DNA from: Plutella xylostella
Taxonomy: Eukaryota > Arthropoda > Insecta > Lepidoptera > Plutellidae
Assembly: GCF_932276165.1 (NCBI RefSeq)
Contig: NC_063997.1
Span: 7,202,001-7,266,000, forward strand
DNA length: 64,000 nt
Direction: 5' to 3'
Below the pieces are notes generated by a model. The model was not told the origin of the DNA, made no database searches, and worked only from the letters and a program-made list of their open reading frames with translations. The first letter of the stretch is position 1, and the number at the start of each line of letters is the position of its first letter. A program made the translations under genes and the position numbers. Shown piece by piece: positions 23,154 to 35,303 of this stretch.

Positions 23154-24801
23154 TAGGTATCAAAAGGGAATAATAATTTAGATTTACAATACTTAATTCT
23201 TACTCATTCAATTTTGCGCTGTAATATTTGTATAGATAAAATACTTAGGTAGAACAGCAACCATTTCATCTACATATGTTTCAATAGTAAGTACTCATGG
23301 TAATATTGAAAAAAGCTCCACTTTATTTTTGGCCTCGCCGAACAAGAAATTAACCGTAAAAATATTTAATGGAGGGAAAAACTTTCTCATTTCCGTGCTA
23401 GCACCCACTCGGTTGGTTGCTTTTATTATAGATGCGGCTTTTCAGAATGCCGCGTGTGATATACCGTTCAGGTGCAGGGGCTCTCGACTTTCACGCGTCA
23501 TTTTATACAACATAAGGTGCACAGTGAGTGGGGCATGCCATAGTCAGGTATAGCCGCCATTACTGGTTAAAATAAGTATGGCGGGTTGGCCTCAATCTGT
23601 GCACAATTCATTTGTTTCATTTTATTTTAACACTGATTGTGAAACTGTTTTGGATTCAATATGCGACAAAGGCTGAATATAATAGTGAGCAAAAAAATAT
23701 TCTGTTGATTAACCTCAGTTAGGTGTGTTGTTTAATTTTTCTGATTTTATTTGAAACTCAATTAAGTACCTAGTTCAGAATACTTCTTTCTGCGAGTTAT
23801 TTTGGATTAAAACACCTAATAAAGGTACCTATAATATGTAGAACCGCAGTAGTTCTGACGCCATCACATAACCTTATTACAAAGGAGTAAGGACAGGTGG
23901 GTAGTTACTTATTCCCGGTGGATTCTGAAAGGGCTTAATGGATTCTGATGAAGATCTCGTGCCCATCGATTAGTTAACAACTAAACCGACAGAACCCCGT
24001 GTAACCATAATGGAATTTCCAGATTTAGAACTGACGATGTCGGAAACTTCCGAATCCTTATATCGTATTTTCAATAACTGCCTAGCTGGAATTTCGTATA
24101 AAAATAGATTAGGAAAGGTTTTCTCCGAGGATACAATTTTCCAACTAAGTAATTCTTTTAAATTGAATGAAATCGGTCCATTTGAAGTATATCGGTGAAT
24201 GTAACCCCAATCATTTTATATTTGTGTGTATGTCAACAGTGCTTTCTTGCTACATTGTTGTGTATTTTATGAGTTGTATGATCCCACTTATTTATCAATA
24301 TTTAACTTACAAGGTACATCAATCATATATTCTATAGTATGTACCTAAAAATACTTCATTTCTGTGACATTTACAGTAAGATTCTCGCCACCCGTTGGTT
24401 TATGTACAAATTAGTCTCATATCGGCACTAATAAGATACCTACACGGGAATGTATTTAACCTCCACTGTCCCAGCAGTTTGTCCAAATTAATCGGCTTTG
24501 CCACTATTCATCAGATTCGGCAGGTCCGCACCAGCTACGTATAAGGGAGTTACAGTCACATTTACGCACTGTATCCTCTATCAGTTTATCAATATTCTTA
24601 AGCCATCTGACTGGGTAATCCTTCCACCGCGGTGTGACAAACGGTAGACCAGCCCTAGCGTTTGCACCAACACGCTGAAGAATACTACAGATTTTTTTTC
24701 CCTGAAATAGAGGGCCACAACACTTTCCCCTTTCCAGCCACTTCCATGTCCTACAATAATATGCCTGATCGTCATTTCTACTCCAGAATAACTCCAGAAG
24801 G
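23154..24801. other. Non-coding stretch
   Basis: No gene recognised. Minus-strand frames at 24504-24818 contain no family signature I can name. Confidence 0.5.
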
Positions 24802-24805
24802 GCTA

Positions 24806-24918
24806 GTATGGGGCGCATTTAAGACGTGACAAGAGTTTTGCATCGCGCTCACTCACATCGCGCAGCCTCAAGAGCGAGCGCGACAGAGAACTTTTGTCAT
24901 GTCTTAATAGCGCCCCGT
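24806..24918. mobile_element. Foldback MITE-like element, about 113 bp
   Basis: The arms are imperfect inverted repeats about 48 bp long: the left arm has GGGGCGCATTTAAGACGTGA, and the right arm reads on the complement GGGGCGCTATTAAGACATGA. Inner parts of the arms contain CGCGCTC in matching positions. A possible 4 bp GCTA flank on both sides (24802-24805 and 24919-24922) could be a duplication or chance. Confidence 0.6.
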
Positions 24919-27300
24919 GCTACATGGCCAGATGGTCTAATCCAACGGTTATTGGTTCGTGCACACATCATCTCTCCACTCCACTCCACTGCCATTTCAG
25001 CTAATATACTTTTCGTGTATAATCAAGTGGATATTGACATATTTCCGTATTTTTTTCCAAAACTGAAGACTGTCCTCACCTCACTGAAACACAGGAATAG
25101 CTATAAACGTAAATGATTACACGCACTTGCCTTCAAGATAAATCCTCCGAGGCAGGTGAGAGGGAGTTGCTCCAGCGAGTGGGACCCTGCAATGATTTAT
25201 TAGCCTTAAATGCCTTTATTGAATTTTGTTAAGATGTTTCCGCGTGACGTTCGCCAAAATTTACAGCATTTTTATACATGTCTTTTAACGAAAGTATATT
25301 TCGCTTTATGTTGTACGCCTGCTTTAAATAAATCAAATATATTAATTAATTAAAAAAAATATTCAGTATACCAGCAGGGTACATTTGCTACTCCTCTTAG
25401 TTTGTGGAACAGTCCATTTTAGCCTCATAGTGTCAAAATAAAATAGAAGACGAGAAAGTAAAAAAAAACTATGAAGCCATTTTTGTGCAATGTACGTGTA
25501 CAAATAAATAATATTCTATCTTGCTATCTATGATCCGGTGAACGGCAGTGGCGCTGCTGTACGCCCGGCGCGCCGGTGTTCTATCCCCCACCGGCAACAT
25601 CAGGGAACCCTCGTAACAACTTACACGACTATCGTGTTAGCGGGCCCTGTTAGCTGTTAATTAATTAAACCCTTTTTGTTTGCTCAAACTGTCGATGAGG
25701 TGATTCGACTGTTCCCAGCGACCAATCAGCGACACGGACAAAGACTACAAGCTACTTCTTTTCGGTAAATCACCAATTATTCACCATTGATCACAGATTG
25801 AACGACAACGCTGCCTAAGCTGGTCGTAACTTTATTCCATTTAGCTTCATTCCATCATCATTATGAATTATTCAAAAGATACAATCACTCCTGTAACAGG
25901 AACAGATGGTATGCAAATAGTCAGCGGTAAAAATAACGACCGCAAAATACGTAAACCCGATTTAAAAAACGAGTTGCTTCTATGAATTTCGATTTCATAG
26001 CTTATTTTTAATATTTTTCACTAAAGTACGACAGCGCAGACTCGCGTTGTAGAATAACAATTCCCAGTATATCTAGATCTAAATAGATTCTGGGTATTCT
26101 GGGTAACTCATGTTTATGTACAAAGCTGACCAAAGCCTTAGTCCTAATACTCCTAATATTCCGTCGCATGTATGGAGTAGAATTTCATATGAGGCGTACC
26201 ATTTGTTAATTACGTCAATTCCGGCACACCGTATGAGGCTTGCCCCGGTCCCTTGATCTATAAGTGGCACAATAAATTGTGAGTATTGGGCGACGGCTGC
26301 GGGTAATGTGCGGGCGCGAGGGACGGTCACCGACTATACCCTGTTGACGTGTTGGCATGGCCGCCCTTTCTGCACCTACCTACTGTGATCGCAGGAAACA
26401 AACACCGTGGTGATGTAAAAAAAAGTTGTTAGCTTAACGATGTTCTTTACCCCGAGTCGTCCTCAGCTGGCAGACCTCTATCTATACATTCATGGCTATA
26501 ATATTTTAATAAATGTATTCGTATCTTGATAGTAGACTTTAAATAGATATCTGTTTCTTTTATACTGTCAAAGCAAACCAGCATGGCGCTTTCTGCAACT
26601 CAACGATATTATTACGTGAGGCATGCGAAAGGAAAATATTCATTTGTTTCGAGATTTAAACAAAAAAGGCGTATATTTTTATATTGAGAGTAGGGATTAT
26701 TTCATTTAAGAGCTTCTCTTCCCGTTCCCGAGGTAGCCGCTGTCGATGTCGATAGGTACCCATTTCCAGGAGTAATATCGTCAGCGCGTAAAAACAGTTG
26801 TCTCAAAGATAAAGAACCCTAACAATATGAAGGGACGTCACGACGGTTTCACGAGGTAATACATTCCATTCCAATGATAGCTAAGTGGCCATAGGTTAAC
26901 CTGATAAAAGTCAAGCCGACTAATGTATGTAGGTCGTAATTAAATTCTTGAATAGGCCTGCACGATAACGGCTTCCAATTTATTTTATTTCCAACCTTGC
27001 AATGTGGAATACAAAACTATCGGATAAATTTTATTGTCAGAACCCTTATAAATTACTAACTTGCCGCAATAAAACATTATTTGCATGTTCATAAAGTAAC
27101 CGCTGTTTGCCGATAAATAAAATTGTAGGAATATGTAAATGAAGGGGGAAAAAGTAAAAAACTTGCTCATACATTTGTAATCGCCACGTAGCCAGTTTCA
27201 ATGAATAGGCAATAAAAGTGGGTAGAAAACAATCGCTATTATTCTTCGTTATTACAGTTCAGGTGTGGTCGAGTGAAATATTGGCAAATCGCGCGGCGAT

Positions 27301-27322
27301 GCGGCGGCGGCGGCGGCGGCGC
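27301..27322. repeat. (GCG)n microsatellite
   Basis: GCG repeats seven times within an AT-rich region, followed by an imperfect run of GGACAG-containing units to about 27400 (CGGACAGCGG, AGGACAGTGA, CGGACAGTGC). Confidence 0.8.
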
Positions 27323-28964
27323 GGGCGGCCAGTCGGTTGGACAGCGGGCCGGACAGCGGGAAGGACAGTGAGTCGCACAATAAATCGGACAGTGCGTGGA
27401 GAGCTGGTTGAATAGCAACAGCAGGTTATTGTCTCCATGCATACCTAACCGTTTGAAAAAATAAAACACCTGAATCGAGTAAATCATCTGTAATTGAGAC
27501 CGTCTCGTTTTATGCCTATTTCCAATGGTATTTGAAACGAACTGCACGTTGCCAACGCCATTGGAAACCAATAAAAAAGCTATAATATTAGCATATTACA
27601 TACAAATAAATATACTTAGATGTTCTTACACCCATATTTTACAGTAGTTTGCTAATCAATGCAGTCAAACTAGGGGTAGAGTGAAGGATATAGTGTAATT
27701 CATGTATAAGTTATGTATAGCATAGCCCAACCCCAGAGACCTGAGGTAACTACGGGCACGGGCAACACAAGAAACTAGTTATAAACTAATTTATTAACGT
27801 GCCCTAATCAGGCTTTCACAAACTAAACATGAATGACTCTAGATTAATGTTGTAGAGAAAACCCAATTTACTGGCATTTAAATACCTGACATATTAATAA
27901 GCTTGACCACCTGTTTTAAATATCTGATTCGATGTTACGGAAATTGTAAATATTTTCATTCTATAAGACCAAGTATACGATCGGATCATTTACAAAATTT
28001 CTAAACGACGCGACGGAGCCGCTAGCTAATAGACTATTGCATCATAAATCAGTAGCAAGAAACAATGGAACTTGTTTATAGCAAAAAGTGCGAGTTTCAT
28101 TAATAATCCTAAAACAAGAAAGGATTCCAATCTTCTTTATTTTTCATTTTCCTCCCCTATTTCAGTTCTCAGATGGTTTATCTTTCATCAGGGCGCATCA
28201 AAAGATTTTTAAGAGAATAAGTGTTTGTTCTATTTACAAGAACAGCACACCGTGGAAAATTTTCTTTGCGTGTTTAACGACCTAAACACGAAGAAAATTC
28301 GAAGAGGAAATTTTTATGTAAGCACTCGTATTTAAAAACTTTGTTACTCGTTCCAGTAAGGTTTCAAGAAAAACTCCGTATAGCGTTATGTAAAATTTAA
28401 CACTGTATTTGCATTTTTAAGCCGAACTTCTTTTTAATTATAAACATGTAAATTTTGGCGAGGATTCCGCCTGCACGGCCTTTGATAACAGCCGGCGTTT
28501 ACTGAATGTCGCCGGAAAAAAAACTGGCCAAATCTTACATTGTTTTGTACAATTCATCCACAAAATAAATCCTAGAGGATTTAGTCGGCGTGTCGGCCTC
28601 GGTCCGAATGCTATCACGGCTGGATGGGACGCTGCTCGAATTTCAATTTTCTGCTAAAACCTCCTCAGAAAATAAGGTTTGCTATTTTAGTTAAAGGGCA
28701 GAAAAATGGAGTCTCCCTATAATCATATAAGGGACGGGCGATATAGATCGAGGTAGGTATTTACCTCCAGTGTCCGCTCAGCGTTTCTACACCTTCAATA
28801 TTACGAGATGGCGTTGGCGACACGTGTGTGTGGCGTTGAGTGGTCGCCGGATGAATCTAATGAGAAAATAAAACTCGTGAAGTTACTGTTATTTTCTCAT
28901 TTGCATTGTATTTTTTGGGTGGTAACAGGATGTTGGGGTGTAATTATGAAAAAACCCTTTCTAC

Positions 28965-28993
28965 GATCCCTAAAGACATTATCTTTAGGGATC
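28965..28993. repeat. 12 bp inverted repeat, 5 nt loop
   Basis: GATCCCTAAAGA (28965-28976) and its exact complement (28982-28993) flank the loop CATTA. The hairpin stands alone. The open frame over it is not convincing. Confidence 0.75.
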
Positions 28994-31062
28994 TACAATA
29001 TAATATCAGAATCACTTGAATGACTATATACTTACTCCATACGGAATGTTTACACTACTTTTATAAGAAGTGTTTTATTTTTTATTATTACCGTTGCTTA
29101 ACTTTGTCTCACTAACACTTCACCAGACCCAATTTGTAAATGTACAGGTACAATTCTTAGAAGACTCGTGAACAACCTAGAAAATATGACGCACCTAACA
29201 GAAGTCGTAAACTATTTTACAGCGGTGGAAATAAAACTTTCATTTGTGGATGTCCATATCATCATTTACGAAACAAGCTTATCATGTAGGTATGTTAATT
29301 CATAGTTAATTGTGCTGCTGACCCTTTTTTGCTGAATACCCGTGAGTACACGTGTCACAAATGCGTTATTATTACATTACGGGCTGTAATAATACTTGTT
29401 CTCTTGTTTCAGAGGGAGGACGCGTCTCGGAGCCGGCCTTTTTGTCGCTAAATTAGCGCGACTTATCAGATTATCCCCTCATTGATCACACTCACACATC
29501 CGTGCGAGGAAATGGAAATATAACTAACACTGGCCGGTTTAACATTTATTCCCGTTGTTGCGGCCAGGAAATTGAAAGAGCGGTCGGAAAACCTGATTAA
29601 CAGCCAGCGCTCCAGAAAGGGATGGTTTATTGTGAAAATTATCTTTCGGGAGCTGCGGGTCCGCTCTGAAGTTGCCTTTCTATCTGTTATCATAAATTCA
29701 CGTTTGAAATATCATAGTGCCGTTTAAATATAACGCGGCCGGCCATTAGCATGCTGCCCTGATAAGTAATTCAGGACGTATCTCTCGTTCTTCTAAAAGG
29801 TCGGTGGAAGTGGTCTTTTACCCATTTAATTATGAAAAGTTAATTTGAACTCACTTTGAATGAATTGCAAGCGAAACTAGATTTTTTGTTAAATTAGGTT
29901 TTAATTTTACCTATGTATCAATGGTTGTAGTGGTTGTGAAAACAGTAAGTATACGTGTATTGTGTATACATATAGTAAACTGAATGGAGTTTATTTTAAT
30001 CCACTCTTTTAGCATACTATACAATTATTAAAACAACTAGTATTTTTTACATAGTTTTAAGCAAACGAATAAATAGAAGCATTTTTTAATAAATCCTGAA
30101 ATAATTCAACAAATTGATGATACTGACGAACTGGTGCCGACTCAGCGACTCACCGCTGCTGCACAATAATATCGGCGGATGTTGACCGCTGATTTTCATT
30201 TCCGAATTTTGTAATTAAACGGTCCACTGCCGTCGCCGCATCTAGGCTACATCTATAAATGAACTCCGCATCTGTCCTTCAGCCACCACCTGAATGATTA
30301 ATCCACGCCAATAACTCTTCTTTCAGATAGAAAATTGCATAAATTTCTCTCGACATTTTAAATGTATCTTCTAATTTAAGTGCAAACGTGATGCCGGAAA
30401 GTATATTTTATGAAGACTTTAAGTCAGTGCTGGCTTAATTTAGTATCGCAGTTTCACCGGGTCGCACTCTATATCTGTACTCGCACTAATTGGAATTGCT
30501 ACAACTTGCTTCAAGAGTAATTTGAAGTGGGAGAAACTCGTGTTACTGAAAAAATTTAGGTAAACCTGCAATTTGCTCATATTTCATGGTCGCCCGTTCG
30601 AGGAAAGTGACTGTTTCATTCTTATCAAGAGTTTATGTTAATAATGTTGTAAAATAAATTCGTATTTGTAAACAAAACGCTACCATTTGCATTTTTATGG
30701 CGTTACTTATTAAGTATATTCATGGTGTTATTTAAACCTGTAAATAGAAATAATTACACTATGTAGAATGCTGCTTGAAAACAAATGGAAGTGTTTTTTT
30801 CTGTAGCCGGCGGGTCAGCCTCCAGGATCCAATAGCAGAATGATTGAAATGCCATTGCACGTCTCCATCACACCGGACCCTCACATTTCGCTTTAATTGA
30901 TTGGATCCAGGCTTCCAATCGCTTAAGCGGCAACTAAAGATACAAGTTACAGAGAAGGCCCAACTTGGAACTGTAATTCCGGCCATGAATCGGTTTTTGG
31001 CCAGCAATAAAGAACTTGCGAGCGGGCTGGCCCAATTTGTGGGAACATTTCGTAACCAACTT

Positions 31063-31123
31063 CGTAGCAGTTCCTCGTAGCGTCGTAGCAGTTGGCGAGA
31101 TTCGTAGCCAGCTCGTGCGTAGC
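31063..31123. repeat. CGTAGC motif cluster
   Basis: CGTAGC occurs at 31063, 31076, 31084, 31103 and 31118: five copies in 61 bp, all on the plus strand. It resembles the cluster at 13151-13255, where both orientations occur. Confidence 0.75.
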
Positions 31124-34100
31124 GCGTACACCAAGTTTTCCGTCTCTGGATTTACCAACACAAACATCGGCTCAGCGGTCGATCCTGTTCGACTAAATTG
31201 AATTGTAGCTTTTATGTTCAAAAGCTAATAAAATGCGCTGCACTCTGCATATCAAGTTATCTTTTGTTTTATTCGTTTACATACAGTTCTAACATTTACT
31301 AAGTATTAAGTTTTAGTTCGTGGTAGCTAATTATTAAAGTGTAACAGGGAATTAATATTATATTATCAATAATAAATACATATGTAAGTAATTCACTGAG
31401 GCTCTGAGCATAAATACGAAGACCCTTATCAAACTTTAGTAATTAAGTGTTAAAAAATACACGAAGTAACATTATTTCTTATGTCTAAGTACACAATATG
31501 TCCCTCTATGTCTTGTACCTCTATTTTTGTAGATAATAAAACGTAATAAGGCTCTAGTGCCGCTCTCAGAGACAAAGGAGCGGATAAATTCGGCGAAGCA
31601 TAAACAGTAAAATTAATAGTGAGCGGGTCCATTATCCGGCATTAACTAGTCAGTGTGTTGGGACACGATAATGGAGAGCCGCCCTAAAGGCTTCTCCGCT
31701 GCATTTCATATTCATTATTATAGAATGGGTGGGAAATTCCAATAAAATCTCATGTGGTCATTAATTAATAACGGATCGATAGTTCGGTACTTCATTTTCG
31801 TACATTTCAACGCTAAAGCTACACTTTAAAGCGAGGTCCACTACGTAATGCAAGCATTTTACTTGCAAAATAACCCTTATGTTCTCATTTACAAGTTCGC
31901 AGTAAGTATAAACGATTTTGGCAAAGCTTGTGTAAGATAATATAACTCCGTATTGTTGTTAGTATTATTCCAACTTTGGCTCCTCTCTTGTTTTAGATAA
32001 TAACTGTACAATTGTACATAAAGTTTTCATATCTACGAATTTAACCCCAAACAACTTGGTATCTCCAATCTTCTATATCGATTTCAAATAAGAAAACTCT
32101 ATCCCACATAGTTTTTAAACTTATTTTGCTAGAAAACTCCATTTCAATACTGTTTCCTAATTTAGAGTTGAAGTTATTGCAATAAAATCAAAGTTTCTCG
32201 TACTTTAACCGGTTTCTCGAGAAGTTTGTATTAATTGCAACGCAAGTATTTGATCGTTACATTTCTATGACTTATTCAAACTAATTAAACTAGTATGCAA
32301 AAGAAAACTTATGTTAATTGTTATATTTTCTCAAGAAGTTTAACGATTACTTAATCCGCTGGCTCAGTGACCCAAAATAAGTCTGGAGTAAGTTAACCAT
32401 TAGAGTAAGGGAGTACTAGGCAGCTATAGGATTGAAAGAGATATATCGTGTGCAATACAGAGGTACGGCGCGATGGACCAACAAATTATTGTCGTCCAGG
32501 GAGCGGGGAGCACGAAATATCGGCTCGCTCGGCGCGTCGCGCGACCTGCCACAAATATATATCTCCTACCCGCATCTGTACTCCTGGTACCTCGAGAATA
32601 CCGAGCACGGAACGAAACGAAGCGATAACTGCCAGCCACGCCACAAACAGAAAACCACAATGTGATTATTATAAAAGCATGTTATGTTATTACGGGCCAG
32701 AAAATAGCAGATAAAGTTCTTGGCTCGATTCCCACCGGGATAAAAGTGTTCGGACGCTATGCAAGTCTGGATTTTTATCACAGTGTGCTTAGGCTATTCG
32801 CTACCTAGGTAGGATTATTAAGACCTTCTCTAAATCAAACTAGCACTTGCGGCTTTAACGAAATATGTACCTTCTGAAATAACTTTAAGTGTAACATAAA
32901 ACGAACTGCAAGGAGAATAAAACCAAATTACGAACCAAATTAAAAACAAAATGAGAGTACACAATGATACATAATTATAAACCTATTCACACTCAAAGTA
33001 TGGAAATATCTACATACATCAACGTAGATTAATAGCACGTAAGCATGTCGTATGTATGTTATTATGTTATGTATGTTCGACAAGGCCCCGCCGCCAAATT
33101 AAAACAAACTCGATTCCCGGACAACCCAACAACGCCCTTTCAAACGATTACTGCTGCCCGGGTTAGAATAATATTATTTTATCGTCTCTCAAACTTTGGC
33201 GGAGCCTTAAAAAAGGTTGATATTCATTGTGCCAGTTCAATTAGTGTCGGTCCCCGTCAAAGGGAATATTGGTGTATAAATGGGGAAGGCTGGCATTGTC
33301 ACAGACACGGTATATCACCGACGTACGGAAATTCAAAGGACGGCAGGAAGTACTTGATTTATGAGAGGCGGCCCCGCGTACACGCGCGTATTAAAATTTT
33401 CATAAAAATATTCTTTATGAATTGCGTGCATTGTGCCCGCCAATTCGCGTATTAATATTGTTGGCTCCGCGCTCCCAAGACGTGTTTATTTCCTTTGGCG
33501 CAATTCAATTAAAAATAACCGCTGCATGTGTTTTCAACAGCGTAGCCAGGTTATGGAGTCCTGGTGGCGGCACATCAAAAATGCTTCATTGCAGCGCTTT
33601 GTTCACGGTTAATTCAATCAAAACTCCAGCTCTCCATGAATGTTTTATACGAGTTTCCCAATTTTTGTTTGTATTTGAACATTTCCCAGCGCACCGGGTG
33701 AGGACACGCGTAGTCGGTGTATAACTCACGCCGCCGCCGCCGGATTCCACTATTTAATGGCTCCTTGCTGCCTGCGCGCCCGAGATACTCGCATGATTCA
33801 TTGGATTTACATACTTTCAGCATTACCACTCACCTCTGGCTATTTCATTCCGAACACTTGAGCTGTGAGTACAACTGGGTTAGGTAAACTGTAATCATCG
33901 GCGCATGTGTGCTACATGTTTAGAGTTTCAACAATCTTGTGCTGCATTCTGCAATTTAGTACAGAGTACAGTGTAACGACGTAGAGACTAGATTGGTTGT
34001 GGTTGTGTTGGTGTTTCTTGTTTGTACATATTCTTGATTGGTTCAATAGGTACCATATAATATGTATACTTGTATGGAAGCTACGAGTATGTTATTCGAA

Positions 34101-35117
34101 AATGATTTTGCAGTTAAACTCATGTTCACCATGATAACATGAATATTATTATTTTGCAGTATTGTAAAATTCACTCGTAATATGGGACCATTTTCAAACA
34201 ATATTTTAAAAATGCTCTCGGCCGATTTTGAAATTAGTACAATATTATGTACGAAAACTTTTACTTTGCAATAAAAACATTCTAAATCCCATACTTACTA
34301 AACAGTCACGATAAAATCAATATTGTTGAAGATCCTATTGTTTTTTACGATATTTTCCCAAGCACTATAACAAAAGTTGTGAACAGAATCACTAAGATAA
34401 AAGTCACCTGCTTTCGGCTTACAAACTCCCAGTAACCCTAGTTCCTGCAGGTTACACTTTACGAACAGAATTCAAAAGTGGATCAAGAATGATGGAATGG
34501 CAGAACAGGTGCAGGGCAAAAGAAGAGTGCGTCTTAATGAACGCTGCTCCTGAGGTGTGAATTATGCAAAATTGTTTCCACGCAAGTCGCGCCGCCCTTG
34601 TCGCTGTCGTTCACTATGAATATTCAATTTATGGACTCTCGAACGTTCTACCGCCAGTGTGAACGCAACTTTATACGTAAATGCTGGTCCCTATACAGAG
34701 TTGCGCTATCTTTTTTAAAGTTTACTCGGAGGGTTAATACTATTTGGGATCGGATAGTGTTACATTTTGGCTATCTTATTTTTTTAAACGTTTCGTTTTG
34801 GGTCGGGAAGGGAAAATAATTATATACAATATAATACATACTCGCACTAACAACAACTCCCCCAAGAGGGATTTCATTCGCTTCGCCTGATTATGTCCAC
34901 TCGGAAACTCGTCTATACCAACGGCCATCGGTTCTTCGGCAGATATGACCGGCTGCCCACTATCAGATTACCAAAACCGGTTATCTTAGATTACTAATAA
35001 ATTACTTATTTTCTGATGCCATTTTTCAGGGAAACTCCGAGCATAGCTTTTTTTTCATGTAACGCTCGGTGTCTTTAAATCCACGGACCAGTCCAACCAT
35101 CAGTGTCCACACCCCTG
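31124..35117. other. Long non-coding stretch
   Basis: No gene recognised. A GC-richer island spans about 33090-33800. Open frames at 32424-32714 and 33045-33724 overlap on several frames and show no protein family signature. Confidence 0.45.
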
Positions 35118-35303
35118 AGGGGCCACTCTATGTATATGACGAAAAGCGAAGTTTCAGAGTGCTGGGGAGTCACTCTATATGACGAAAAACGAAGTTTCGG
35201 AGCGTTGCTGCGGGAGCCCCGACTCTATCTCGTTGTAGTAAACCAGCCGATTGCACGACAGCTTTCGCTCGTTCGTTTTTCGTCAGCATAGAGTAACCCT
35301 CCT
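35118..35303. mobile_element. MITE-like repeat, family M1
   Basis: The left end (GGGGCCACTCTATG) and right end (complement of GGAGGGTTACTCTATGCTGA) are inverted copies, both continuing into a GACGAAAARCGAA block. The left end is duplicated: a second start lies at 35162 (GGGGAGTCACTCTATATGAC). The interior matches 61247-61385 (GGAGCGTTG, GACTCTATNTCGTT, CCGATTGCACGA). Confidence 0.7.

Larger units (their letters stand above)
24923..31062. other. Long non-coding stretch
   Basis: No gene recognised. It contains a GCG tract at 27301-27322 and a short hairpin at 28965-28993. GC-richer, apparently single-copy islands lie at about 25540-25640, 29410-29760 and 30780-31000. Open frames in the tracts are due to low complexity. 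Confidence 0.45.

Noticed and set aside
33045..33724. Two plus-strand frames of 136 and 100 codons
   Set aside because: They overlap in different frames within a GC-richer island and have no recognisable domains.
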